Of a stretch of DNA of 32,521 nucleotides, positions 1-7,103 are shown one piece after another. The DNA is taken from NCBI RefSeq assembly GCF_016428755.1, contig NZ_JAELTI010000063.1, positions 1-32,521 of the forward strand. Direction: 5' to 3'. This DNA is from Allobosea sp. ASV33. GTDB lineage: Bacteria > Pseudomonadota > Alphaproteobacteria > Rhizobiales > Beijerinckiaceae. Numbering within the stretch: position 1 is the stretch's first letter; every line of letters starts with the position of its first letter. The notes under the pieces are model-generated. The model worked only from the letters and a program-made list of their open reading frames with translations. It was not told where the DNA came from and searched no databases. The position numbers were made by a program, and so were the translations under genes.

Positions 1-9
1 GCGGGGGCG

Positions 10-1479
10 TCAGACGACGAGCCGGCCCGGCGGGAGCGGATCATGCGGCCAGAGCGGCCGGTTGATCTTGCGATAGGGATATTTGCGCACGTCGAGATGC
101 GAGGGGCCGCCGCCATCGGTGTAGATCACCTCGCTGGCAATGGGCCCGTAGGCTGCATGGAAATGGTTGGTCGACTTCACGGAGACGATGCGCTTCTGCG
201 TCGGGTCGATGCCGACGCTGGTGAAGATCTCCAGCCCCAGTGCCTGCGTCCGGTGCGACAGCAGCGCGACATCGATGCCGTCGATGCGGATGCCGACTGC
301 ATCGCCGATCGGCACCTTGGCGGTACCGAAGCTTTGGGTGCCGTTTCTGATGGCGCCGAGCACCGTCACCTCGCCGTCGACCGGCGTGCCGGAGGTCGCT
401 GCCGCCTTGCCGCCGAAGCGCAGCGGAATGGTCGCCCCGACGCCGGCCGTCAGGCAGAACGCGACCGCGACGGGATCCCAGACCGGACCGACCGCCGCGT
501 CGCCGATACCGCGCTCGCGCAGGCGGTGGATGATGTTGGTGTTGTCGGAGGCCGCGCCGCCGCCGGCATTGTCGGTGGAGTCAGCGATGACGCGCGGGCC
601 GTTCGCCGCGCCGCCGAGCGCGCGGTCGAGCGCCTCGTCGAGCGGTGTCACCGGCGGGGCGAACTGCCCCTTGAGCGAACGGAACTCCTCGCCGAGCCTG
701 GCAGCCAGCGCATCGCCCTTCGCCTTGTCGTTATCGGTGATGACGAGGACGCGGGTGCCGATCTCCGGCACGTCGCCCTGCTGGAAGCCATGCGCCAGCG
801 AGACGGAGAGGATGCCGTCCTTGCCTTCGAGCGCGCTCATCCGGTCGACGAAGGAGCGGCCGGGCTCGCGCGTCGTCGGCACCAGCTCGATCATCCGGCA
901 ATCGTAGAGCGACATCACCGGTTTGATCTTGCCGCGGATCGTCCCGAGGATGATGTCGACCAGCTCCTCGGCCCGCTCGACGAAGTCGATATGCGGATAT
1001 TCCTTGTAGAGGATGATCGCATCGGCGAGGCGCACGCGTTTCTCGGTCAGGTGGCAATGCGGATCGAGCTCGACGCCGATCGGCACGGAGGGGCCGACGA
1101 TGGCGCGGACATGTTCGAGGATGTCGCCTTCGCAATCGTCGTAGCCATGCGCGACCATGGCGCCGTGCAGGCCGAGCAGCACGCCGTCGATCGGCAGGGC
1201 GGCTTTGAGCTGGACGAGGATCTCGTTCCGCATCTCCTCGTAATCGGCCTTGGCGCAGGTGCCCGACGGCTCGGCCCAGAAGCAGGAGCCCTCGATCAGC
1301 TCGAAGCCGTCGCGCTTGGCGCGCTGCCGCGCGACATAGAGCGGGGCGGTGGTGTGGGTCGCCCGGTCGGGATGCCGGCCTGCTGGGAAATAGGCGGAAG
1401 CCTCGAAATTGGCCCGGGATGTCGGGATGGGAGAGAAGGTGTTCGTTTCGGTTGCGAGCGACGCGGCAAACAGGCGCAT
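10..1479 (-). CDS. M81 family metallopeptidase (MlrC-like)
   Basis: The 489-residue protein matches the M81/MlrC family in both domains. MlrC of sphingomonads hydrolyses linearised microcystin, but most family members have unknown substrates and sit in catabolic clusters. Visible family motifs are ATETNTFSP near residue 9 (E11), LLGLHGAM (H105), ELDPHCHLT (D139, H141, H143) and YKEYPHIDF (H163), which supply likely zinc ligands. The C-terminal part carries STNHFHAAYGP and an Asp/Gly-rich segment. No signal peptide is seen, so it is probably cytoplasmic. The ATG at 1479 follows a GAAAGG Shine-Dalgarno with about 6 bases spacing. It is transcribed in the same direction as the kinase/RLP/TRAP genes but is separated from the kinase by 428 bases that hold a Fur-like palindrome, so it probably has its own promoter. 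The hydrolysed bond (amide, lactam or other) cannot be told from sequence. Confidence 0.9.
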   Translation of the reverse strand: MRLFAASLATETNTFSPIPTSRANFEASAYFPAGRHPDRATHTTAPLYVARQRAKRDGFELIEGSCFWAEPSGTCAKADYEEMRNEILVQLKAALPIDGVLLGLHGAMVAHGYDDCEGDILEHVRAIVGPSVPIGVELDPHCHLTEKRVRLADAIILYKEYPHIDFVERAEELVDIILGTIRGKIKPVMSLYDCRMIELVPTTREPGRSFVDRMSALEGKDGILSVSLAHGFQQGDVPEIGTRVLVITDNDKAKGDALAARLGEEFRSLKGQFAPPVTPLDEALDRALGGAANGPRVIADSTDNAGGGAASDNTNIIHRLRERGIGDAAVGPVWDPVAVAFCLTAGVGATIPLRFGGKAAATSGTPVDGEVTVLGAIRNGTQSFGTAKVPIGDAVGIRIDGIDVALLSHRTQALGLEIFTSVGIDPTQKRIVSVKSTNHFHAAYGPIASEVIYTDGGGPSHLDVRKYPYRKINRPLWPHDPLPPGRLVV

Positions 1480-1593
1480 AAGCTACCTTTCCGAAAGGAT
1501 GAACCCCATGTTCGGTTGGCCGTGAAGCCCATGTCAAGCTGCAGCGCGAGCATGGGATATTGCAGCCGCAGCATTGGTCTGCATCTTACGAAA

Positions 1594-1620
1594 TGCAAAT
1601 GATAATCGTTTTCATTTGCA
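1594..1620. promoter_or_regulatory. Fur-box-like 27-bp palindrome
   Basis: The arms TGCAAATGA and TCATTTGCA flank a centre at 1607, and 11 of 13 base pairs are self-complementary. The core AATGATAATCGTT differs at one position from the core of the classical Fur consensus (AATGATAATCATT). It lies 115 bases upstream of the M81 start codon at 1479, the only gene positioned to be controlled by it; nothing plausible starts to its right. In Rhizobiales, Fur homologues often act as Mur (manganese), with RirA and Irr handling iron, so the metal sensed is uncertain. The palindrome is plain in the sequence; the regulator is inferred. Confidence 0.65.
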
Positions 1621-1783
1621 ATAATGACGCCACGCGCTGCGGCTTTCACAAGCACGATGGAGCAGGCTGCACTTCGCTCGATTGCGGCCTGTCTCTGGCC
1701 CTCCAGAATATTCGCTCGCCGAGGCGCCGGTACGCATGGCTGCCTCCCGGGTCGAGTCTGCCGATTTGACGCCGAAGCATCCC

Positions 1784-1878
1784 GTTATCCCGGGCTTCTC
1801 CCGGGGCTCCATCGCAGGGCTCCGGAGTTCTACGAGCGATCCCAGATCGGCGTGGCTCCGCCGCTTGTCCGGGATGAC
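1784..1878. repeat. Degenerate palindromic intergenic element (subtype A)
   Basis: Bounded by GTTATCCCGG at 1784-1793 and CCGGGATGAC at 1869-1878, inverted with one mismatch. The interior is GC-rich with shorter inverted pieces. Its ends match the element at 9338-9442, so the two are probably members of one family, this copy being more decayed. It lies just past the 3' end of the kinase gene (minus strand, ends 1908), where it may act as a transcription terminator or mRNA-end structure. Confidence 0.6.
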
Positions 1879-1907
1879 GCCGTGATCCCGTGAAAACGAA
1901 GCATGCT

Positions 1908-3170
1908 CTAGGCGCGCGCCGCGTCGTTGAAGAAGCCGGGTGGACCCATCTGCCCGCCTTTCAGCACGATTTCGAGCCCGTCGAGGCGCGCGTCGTCGGA
2001 ATGCGCGCGGCAGAGCGGCGCGCCGGGCACGCAGGGCCCGAGATAGGATAGGCCCCAGAGCGGCAGCGATCGGATCGCCATGGTCGAGGTGTCGCCGCCT
2101 GCGACGACGAGCCGGCCGAGATCGGTTTCGGCGATGACCGAGGCCAGCAATGCTCCTGTCGCTTCGGCAACCGCGCCGGCCGATGTCGGGGCGCCTTCAG
2201 GCTGTTCCGTCACCAGCATCACGTCACCTTGAGACAGCCTGGATAGAGCTGTCGCGCGCAGCTCCGCAGCATGGCCTGCATCGGCAAGCAATCGCCCGGC
2301 ATCGACGGGCAACATCGCGTAGCCGCGCGCCGCTTCGACCTGCGCGCGCGTCACCGGAGACAGGCTGCCGACGAGGGCGAGCACCGGCCCGGTGCCGCGA
2401 TGCTGCGCTTCTGGAGCGCGAGGCGCAATCACCGCCTCGTCATGTCCCGCTGCGAAGGCACGGGCAACCGAGCTCGCTCCCACCGCCAGCATCGGACCAT
2501 TCCCCAGAGCACTGGCGAGCACACCGCCGATCACCGCGAGATCGGCTTCGGTCGCAACATCGAACAGAACCGCGGCCTTCTCGCTTGGCAGCCCGGCCAA
2601 CGCAGCCGAACCGCCGGCATAGGCGCGGTAATCGACGAGCCCGACATCTGTAAGCCCCTGCGCCGCAAGATGCCGGCGCAGATCGGCTTCCGCCATCGGC
2701 GTCACCGGATGTCGGCTCATCGTCGGGTGACGGTCGATGCGGTGGACGGTGCCGTCGCCCCCGGCCGCGAACAGGTTCCCGAACAGGCAGAAGCGCCCGA
2801 GATTGGGCTGGCCGCCGAGGATCGGCACGAGCGGGTTCGGGAAGAAGGGCTTCAATGCCGCGACGGCCGCACCGATGCTGCCGATGTCAGGCGCGCTGTC
2901 GAAGGTCGAGCAGCATTTGTAATGCATCAGCTCAACGCCTTGCCCGGCGAAGAACCGCCCGATCTCGGTCAGCTCCTCCGCCATCGCCGCTGGGGCCATG
3001 GCCCGGCTCGCTCCGGCAATGCCGATCGCATCAAGGGGCACGGCCGCCGCGAGTTGCGCCTCGTTCGGCTGGCGCAGGAAGAGCAGGGCGCGAAAACCCC
3101 GCTCGGCCAGCGTCGCTAGCGTGTCGGTCGAGCCGGTGAAATCGTCGCCGTACCAGCCGTAGAGAGGCAT
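1908..3170 (-). CDS. Four-carbon acid sugar kinase family protein (DUF1537)
   Basis: The protein has the two-domain layout of the DUF1537 kinases: an N-terminal substrate domain opening with LYGWYGDDFTGSTD (acidic D9-D10 and the TGS turn) and a C-terminal nucleotide-binding domain with VVAGGDTSTMAI near residue 360. Family members phosphorylate four-carbon acid sugars (OtnK, DtnK, LtnK) or, when beside a RuBisCO-like protein, 3-oxo-isoapionate (OiaK). Here the RLP gene lies immediately upstream, so the RLP probably acts on this enzyme's phosphorylated product. The start is uncertain. An in-frame GTG at 3185 would add five residues and leave six bases after the RLP stop; I prefer the ATG at 3170 because homologues begin near LYGWYGDDF. 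No strong Shine-Dalgarno precedes either, so translational coupling to the RLP gene is likely. Family assignment is firm; the substrate is inferred from context. Confidence 0.9.
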   Translation of the reverse strand: MPLYGWYGDDFTGSTDTLATLAERGFRALLFLRQPNEAQLAAAVPLDAIGIAGASRAMAPAAMAEELTEIGRFFAGQGVELMHYKCCSTFDSAPDIGSIGAAVAALKPFFPNPLVPILGGQPNLGRFCLFGNLFAAGGDGTVHRIDRHPTMSRHPVTPMAEADLRRHLAAQGLTDVGLVDYRAYAGGSAALAGLPSEKAAVLFDVATEADLAVIGGVLASALGNGPMLAVGASSVARAFAAGHDEAVIAPRAPEAQHRGTGPVLALVGSLSPVTRAQVEAARGYAMLPVDAGRLLADAGHAAELRATALSRLSQGDVMLVTEQPEGAPTSAGAVAEATGALLASVIAETDLGRLVVAGGDTSTMAIRSLPLWGLSYLGPCVPGAPLCRAHSDDARLDGLEIVLKGGQMGPPGFFNDAARA

Positions 3171-3191
3171 GCGTTTCGCGGTCACGGCGCG

Positions 3192-4466
3192 CTAGCCCGC
3201 CTTGCCGCCGAAGGTGTCGAGCGCCTGCTGCAATTCGGGATGCGAGCGGGCCGCTTCGGCAATGGGAGTACCCTCGGCCACGGCCGCCCAGGCCTGCCGG
3301 ATGCTGGCGACGCCGGCCTTCGGCCCGCCGGGATGGGCGAGGATGCCGCCACCGGCCATGAACAGCAGGTCGTCATGGCCGATCGCGTCCCAGGTCGCCT
3401 GCGCCGTGCCGGCCCATTGCCCGGAGGAGAAGGCCGGCATCACACGGTCGTCGGCGCCATCGGTCAGCGGCGTGACGCAATTCCTGGCGGAGGTCACGAC
3501 CTCCTCGTCCTCTTGCGCGAATTTGCCCTGCAGGCCATGGACATGCATGTGGTCGACGCCGGCGAGTCGCCACAGCACCTGATAGGCCTGGAAGCCGATG
3601 CCGAGCAGCGGATGGCGCGAGAAGGCGCCATAGCCGTTGCGATGGCCGTGCAGGGCGAGATCGGTCGAGCGGCGCAGGGTTTCGATCGCGGAGAAACCGC
3701 ACCAGTTGAGGCTCGCCATGACGCAGGAGCCGCCCTCGCGCTGGACGAGATCGGCATGGCGGCGCATCGCATCGGTCTCGTCGGTGATGTTGAAGGCGAC
3801 CATGACATGTTTGCCGGTCCTGTCCTGATGCCGGCGCACAGCCGCCATCACGGCCGGAATGCGTTCGGCCAGAGGCGCATGCACGGGGTCGGCCGAGATC
3901 TCGTCGTCCTTGATGAAGTCGAGCCCGGCCTCGCACAGGCTGGCGACGAGCTCGGCCGTCTGCGCGGAACTGAGCCCGACATTCGGCTTGATGATCGAGC
4001 CGACCAGCGGTCCCTTCGCGGCACCGGTCAGGCGCCGTGTTCCGGCGATGCCCTGCGCCGGGAGGGGGAAGCGCTGGCGGTATGACCAGGGCAGGGCGAT
4101 GCTCTCAAGTCGCAAGCCGGTGACTTCGCCGAGATCGTAGAGATTGCCGGCAACCACGGCGGCAAGCGTCGCGAGATTGGCGCCGACATTGTCGACCGGG
4201 AAGGAGATCGTGACCCGCGCCCGCCGCCATGGCCCGCTGACGCCCTTCCGGGCGAGCCAGGCATTCGGCAGGCTGGGCTCCGTTGCGGGCTCCAGCTCCT
4301 CGATCCGCGTGACGACGGCACGCGCCCGTTCACGCAGTTCGTCGGTCTCGCCCGCGACACGGGCGAAGGTCCCGCAGGATTGCTCGCCCGCCATCACCTC
4401 CGCGACCCTGGCCGGGTCGAGCGGGGTTTCGATCAGGTAGTTCGCTTCGAAGCGTTCGCTGGTCAT
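3192..4466 (-). CDS. RuBisCO-like protein (form IV-type large-subunit family)
   Basis: The 424-residue protein aligns with the RuBisCO large subunit over its length. Several active-site positions are kept: E28 and T33 (spinach E60, T65), N108 (N123), K160 in IIKPNVGLS (K175), the carbamylation and metal triad K186-D188-E189 in FIKDDE (K201/D203/E204), the H-R pair near 275, H308 in DHMHVHG (H327) and loop-6 K315 in GLQGKF (K334). Others differ: K177 is N162, W66 is F34 and S379 is G372 in AGGGILAHP. It is therefore unlikely to fix CO2. Known RLPs work in methionine salvage (MtnW, DK-MTP-1P enolase) or on 3-oxo-isoapionate 4-phosphate (OiaX, decarboxylases). The adjacent DUF1537 kinase favours the acid-sugar group. 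An ATG at 4475 is possible, but the ATG at 4466 has AGGA eight bases upstream and is preferred. TRAP and VOC genes precede it in the same direction. Confidence 0.93.
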   Translation of the reverse strand: MTSERFEANYLIETPLDPARVAEVMAGEQSCGTFARVAGETDELRERARAVVTRIEELEPATEPSLPNAWLARKGVSGPWRRARVTISFPVDNVGANLATLAAVVAGNLYDLGEVTGLRLESIALPWSYRQRFPLPAQGIAGTRRLTGAAKGPLVGSIIKPNVGLSSAQTAELVASLCEAGLDFIKDDEISADPVHAPLAERIPAVMAAVRRHQDRTGKHVMVAFNITDETDAMRRHADLVQREGGSCVMASLNWCGFSAIETLRRSTDLALHGHRNGYGAFSRHPLLGIGFQAYQVLWRLAGVDHMHVHGLQGKFAQEDEEVVTSARNCVTPLTDGADDRVMPAFSSGQWAGTAQATWDAIGHDDLLFMAGGGILAHPGGPKAGVASIRQAWAAVAEGTPIAEAARSHPELQQALDTFGGKAG

Positions 4467-4496
4467 GGGACGCATCCTGGCCGTTCATAGGGCGTC

Positions 4497-4570
4497 ATTC
4501 TCGGGCTTTGACCCGAGAATCTCAGGACCAGAGGGCACTGGTTTCCGAGATGGTCGGGTCAAGCCCGACC
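4497..4570. repeat. RIME-like two-hairpin intergenic element (subtype B, copy 1)
   Basis: Two perfect hairpins: ATTCTCGGG (4497-4505) with CCCGAGAAT (4512-4520), and GGTCGGG (4552-4558) with CCCGACC (4564-4570). Read on the minus strand, the order is hairpin, loop CTTGA, linker ATCTCGGAAACCAGT, 16 bases, second hairpin, exactly as in the copy at 27511-27596. It sits between the VOC and RLP genes, inside the presumed TRAP-VOC-RLP-kinase transcript, where it could partly terminate transcription or stabilise mRNA ends. The design resembles the RIME elements described in Rhizobium. Confidence 0.8.
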
Positions 4571-4592
4571 CTGACGCGATGTCGTTGCGAGC

Positions 4593-5147
4593 TCAGGCAG
4601 CCGCGGCGGCGAGCTTGCTCAAGTCGGGGAAGGGCCGCACGGGGTCCTTGCCGTCCCAGGTCTCCGACGCCTCGCGGATCAGCCGGAACATCTCGCCCTT
4701 TGGGCCGGCGACCTCGGACAATTCGATCACTGTGCCCGGATGGTAATGCGTGTCGAAATAGACGAAGCGCCCGCGCTCGCCGACCTCGCCCGACATCACC
4801 GGCTTGAAGCCCTCGGCGATCAGCCGCTCCAGATCGGCGTCGTAATCCGAGGTCCAGTAGGCGACATGCTGCAGCCCGGTCAGCCCCGCATCGGTGAAGT
4901 CCTTGTACATGGACGGCACGGCATTGCGGCACTGGATCAGTTCGATCTGGAGCGGGCCTGAATTGGCCAGCGCCACCGAGTTATGTGGCTCGTAGGTTTC
5001 GCCCTTGTAGCGGTAGTTCTTGATCGGGACCTTGGGGTTGTAGAAGAACGGCCCGACGCCCAGCACGCGGCTCCAATAGTCCATCGCCGCCTCGATATCC
5101 GGGACGACATAGCCGGCCTGACGGATCTGGCCAAAGAAGCGGCTCAT
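4593..5147 (-). CDS. VOC (vicinal oxygen chelate) family protein
   Basis: A 184-residue single-chain VOC protein of the glyoxalase/methylmalonyl-CoA-epimerase-like type. Two beta-alpha-beta-beta-beta modules can be followed: IRQAGYVVPDIEAAMDYW near the N-terminus and LQHVAYWTSDYDADLERL from residue 92. Likely metal ligands are Q10, E69 (in LQIELIQ), H94 (in LQHVAYW) and E142 (in TVIELSE). The family covers epimerases, isomerases, lyases and dioxygenases, so the reaction is open. Its place between the TRAP permease and the RLP suggests it processes the imported compound or an RLP product, for example as an epimerase or tautomerase. The permease gene ends 19 bases upstream, which supports one transcript. 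The Shine-Dalgarno before ATG 5147 is weak, but the start fits the family's N-terminus. Confidence 0.88.
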   Translation of the reverse strand: MSRFFGQIRQAGYVVPDIEAAMDYWSRVLGVGPFFYNPKVPIKNYRYKGETYEPHNSVALANSGPLQIELIQCRNAVPSMYKDFTDAGLTGLQHVAYWTSDYDADLERLIAEGFKPVMSGEVGERGRFVYFDTHYHPGTVIELSEVAGPKGEMFRLIREASETWDGKDPVRPFPDLSKLAAAAA

Positions 5148-5166
5148 GGGCGTTGCTTTCTGAATA

Positions 5167-7050
5167 TCAGGTTCTAAGGAAGCCGATGGAGATCCACGGC
5201 ACGGCAGCGACGACGAGAAGGCCCAGCAGCAGGGCGAGGATGTAGCCCCAGATGTATTTCAGGCCTTCGTCGGGATTGATCTTGCTGATCGCGCAGGCGC
5301 CGTAATAGCCGACGCCGAAAGGCGGGGCGAAGAGCCCGATGCCCATCGCGAAGATCACGACCATCGCGTAGTGCACCTCGTGCACGCCGACCTGCTTGGC
5401 GATCGGGAAGACCAGCGGGCCGAACAGCACGATCGCCGGGATGCCCTCGAGGACGCTGCCGAGGATGGTGAAGGCGACGATCGAGATCGCGAGGAAGCCC
5501 CAGGCGCCGCCCGGCACGGCGGCCATCGCCTGCGCCAGATCGCGCGAGAAGCCCGATTGCGTCAGGCCCCAGGCCATGGCGGTGGCGCAACCGATGATGA
5601 AGATGATCGCGCCGGTGAGTGAGGCCGTCTCGACCAGCATCTTCGGCAGGCGGCGCCAGTCGAATTGGCGGTAGAGCAGGATGCCGGCGAGCACCGCATA
5701 GGCGATGCCGATGGTGGAAACCTCTGTCGCGGTCGCGACGCCTTCGACCACCGCGGCGCGGATGACGAAGGGCAGCGCGATCGCGGGCAATGCGACCAGC
5801 GCGAGCTTGGCGATCTCGCGCCGGGAGAAGCGCTTGACGTTGCTGAGATCCTCGCCGCGACAGCGCCACCAGACGACGAAGCAGAGCGCGACGCCCAGCA
5901 CCACGGCGGGCAGCATGCCGCCGGTGAAGAGGGCCGCGATCGAGACGCCGGTGACCGAGCCGATGGTGATCAGCACGATCGAGGGGGGGATCGTCTCGGT
6001 CTGCGCGCCGGTCGCCGAGAGCAGCGCGACGAGATCGCCGGGCTTGGCGCCGCGCTTCTGCATCTCCGGGAAGAGCACGGGCGCGATCGCCGCCATGTCG
6101 GCGATCTTCGAGCCCGAGATGCCCGAGACCAGATACATCGCGCCGACCAGCACATAGGAGAGGCCGCCGCGGACATGACCGAGCAGGCTCGCCAGGAACT
6201 GGATCATGGCGCGCGCCATGCCGGTCATCTCGATCAGCGCGCCCAGGAAGATGAAGAGCGGCACGGCGAGCAGGATGAGATGGCTCATGCCCTCGTCGAG
6301 CCGGCCGACCATGACCAGCATCGGCGTCGACGTCGTGCAGGCGAGATAGCCGAAGGTCGCGAGCGCGAAGGAGAAGGCGATCGGCACGCCGGAGAAGACG
6401 TTGAGCGCGACGACGCCGACGAAGAAGACGATCAGGTTGAGCTTGCCGAGCGGCTTCAGCGCCGGACCGACGAGCCAGAACAGCAGCACGAACAGCGCGG
6501 TGATCCCGATCGCGAGCAGGGCGGGCTTCAGCGTCGAGAAGCGCAGCAGGCGGCAGCCGGCGGCGATCAGCATCAGGCCGACGCCGACGGGGATTGCCGC
6601 CGCGCGCCAGGCATTGCTGATCTCCAGCGCGGGCGTGACGATGAAGTTCTCTTCCTCGGCATATTCGAGCGCATGCGGGATGATCAGGAGGAGGAAGGCG
6701 ATCGAGGCGGTGATCGCGACCGCCTCCAGGAGTGCCCGCGTCTGCGGCGAGACGCGAGAGACGAGGCCCGTCATGCGCATATGCTCGCCGCGCCGGAGCG
6801 CGACGACGGCGCCGAGCATCGAGAGCCAGAGGAACAGGATCGAGGCGAGCTCGTCGGACCAGACCAGCGGGGCGTGGAAGACATAGCGCGCCATGACGCC
6901 GGCGCCCAAGATGATGATCTCGACCAGCACCAGCACGGCCGCCACCGTCTCGACCAGCCCGCCCAGGGCTCGGTCGAGATGGCCTGCGAAGCGGCCGAGC
7001 CCGTTTGCGGGCATGGCGGCAGCGGGAAGTGTCGCGCTATGGGCATCCAT
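5167..7050 (-). CDS. TRAP transporter fused permease (DctQ-DctM)
   Basis: A 627-residue inner-membrane protein joining both TRAP permease subunits. Residues about 30-170 form the four-helix DctQ part, with its signature around VWSDELASILFLWLSMLG and RRGEHMRM (63-93). Residues about 205-627 form the DctM part, with NVFSGVPIAFSFALATFGYL after a linker helix and many further membrane segments. TRAP systems import carboxylate-bearing solutes using the sodium gradient and a periplasmic binding protein, here the product of 7104-8120. The frame stays open further upstream through the binding-protein gene, but that part shadows the other gene. The ATG at 7050 has an AGGA about 11 bases upstream, and the MDAHSATLP start leads directly into the DctQ domain. 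It is co-directional with the VOC, RLP and kinase genes and is likely the importer for that pathway. Confidence 0.95.
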   Translation of the reverse strand: MDAHSATLPAAAMPANGLGRFAGHLDRALGGLVETVAAVLVLVEIIILGAGVMARYVFHAPLVWSDELASILFLWLSMLGAVVALRRGEHMRMTGLVSRVSPQTRALLEAVAITASIAFLLLIIPHALEYAEEENFIVTPALEISNAWRAAAIPVGVGLMLIAAGCRLLRFSTLKPALLAIGITALFVLLFWLVGPALKPLGKLNLIVFFVGVVALNVFSGVPIAFSFALATFGYLACTTSTPMLVMVGRLDEGMSHLILLAVPLFIFLGALIEMTGMARAMIQFLASLLGHVRGGLSYVLVGAMYLVSGISGSKIADMAAIAPVLFPEMQKRGAKPGDLVALLSATGAQTETIPPSIVLITIGSVTGVSIAALFTGGMLPAVVLGVALCFVVWWRCRGEDLSNVKRFSRREIAKLALVALPAIALPFVIRAAVVEGVATATEVSTIGIAYAVLAGILLYRQFDWRRLPKMLVETASLTGAIIFIIGCATAMAWGLTQSGFSRDLAQAMAAVPGGAWGFLAISIVAFTILGSVLEGIPAIVLFGPLVFPIAKQVGVHEVHYAMVVIFAMGIGLFAPPFGVGYYGACAISKINPDEGLKYIWGYILALLLGLLVVAAVPWISIGFLRT

Positions 7051-7103
7051 CGGGGGCGTTTCCTGTCTTGTGCTTTTGGGCCTTATAGGCCCGCCCGCAC
7101 CCC

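Larger units (their letters stand above)
1480..1907. other. 428-base gap between M81 gene and kinase gene
   Basis: No convincing gene on either strand: the open frames lack family resemblance and the codon bias of the neighbours. It holds the M81 gene's leader and Shine-Dalgarno (1480-1500), a strong Fur-box-like palindrome (1594-1620) and a degenerate palindromic repeat (1784-1878). The middle (about 1625-1780) shows nothing I can name. Because the Fur-like box has no iron gene to its right, the gap could be the scar of a lost gene; this is inference. Confidence 0.7.

Noticed and set aside
1560..1893. Short open frames in the gap between the M81 and kinase genes
   Set aside because: None has a ribosome site, codon bias or recognisable domain, and they run across the Fur-like box and the repeat.
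3192..4466. True RuBisCO (CO2-fixing form I, II or III)
   Set aside because: Position K177 and S379 equivalents are replaced, there is no small-subunit or phosphoribulokinase gene, and the neighbour is a DUF1537 kinase.
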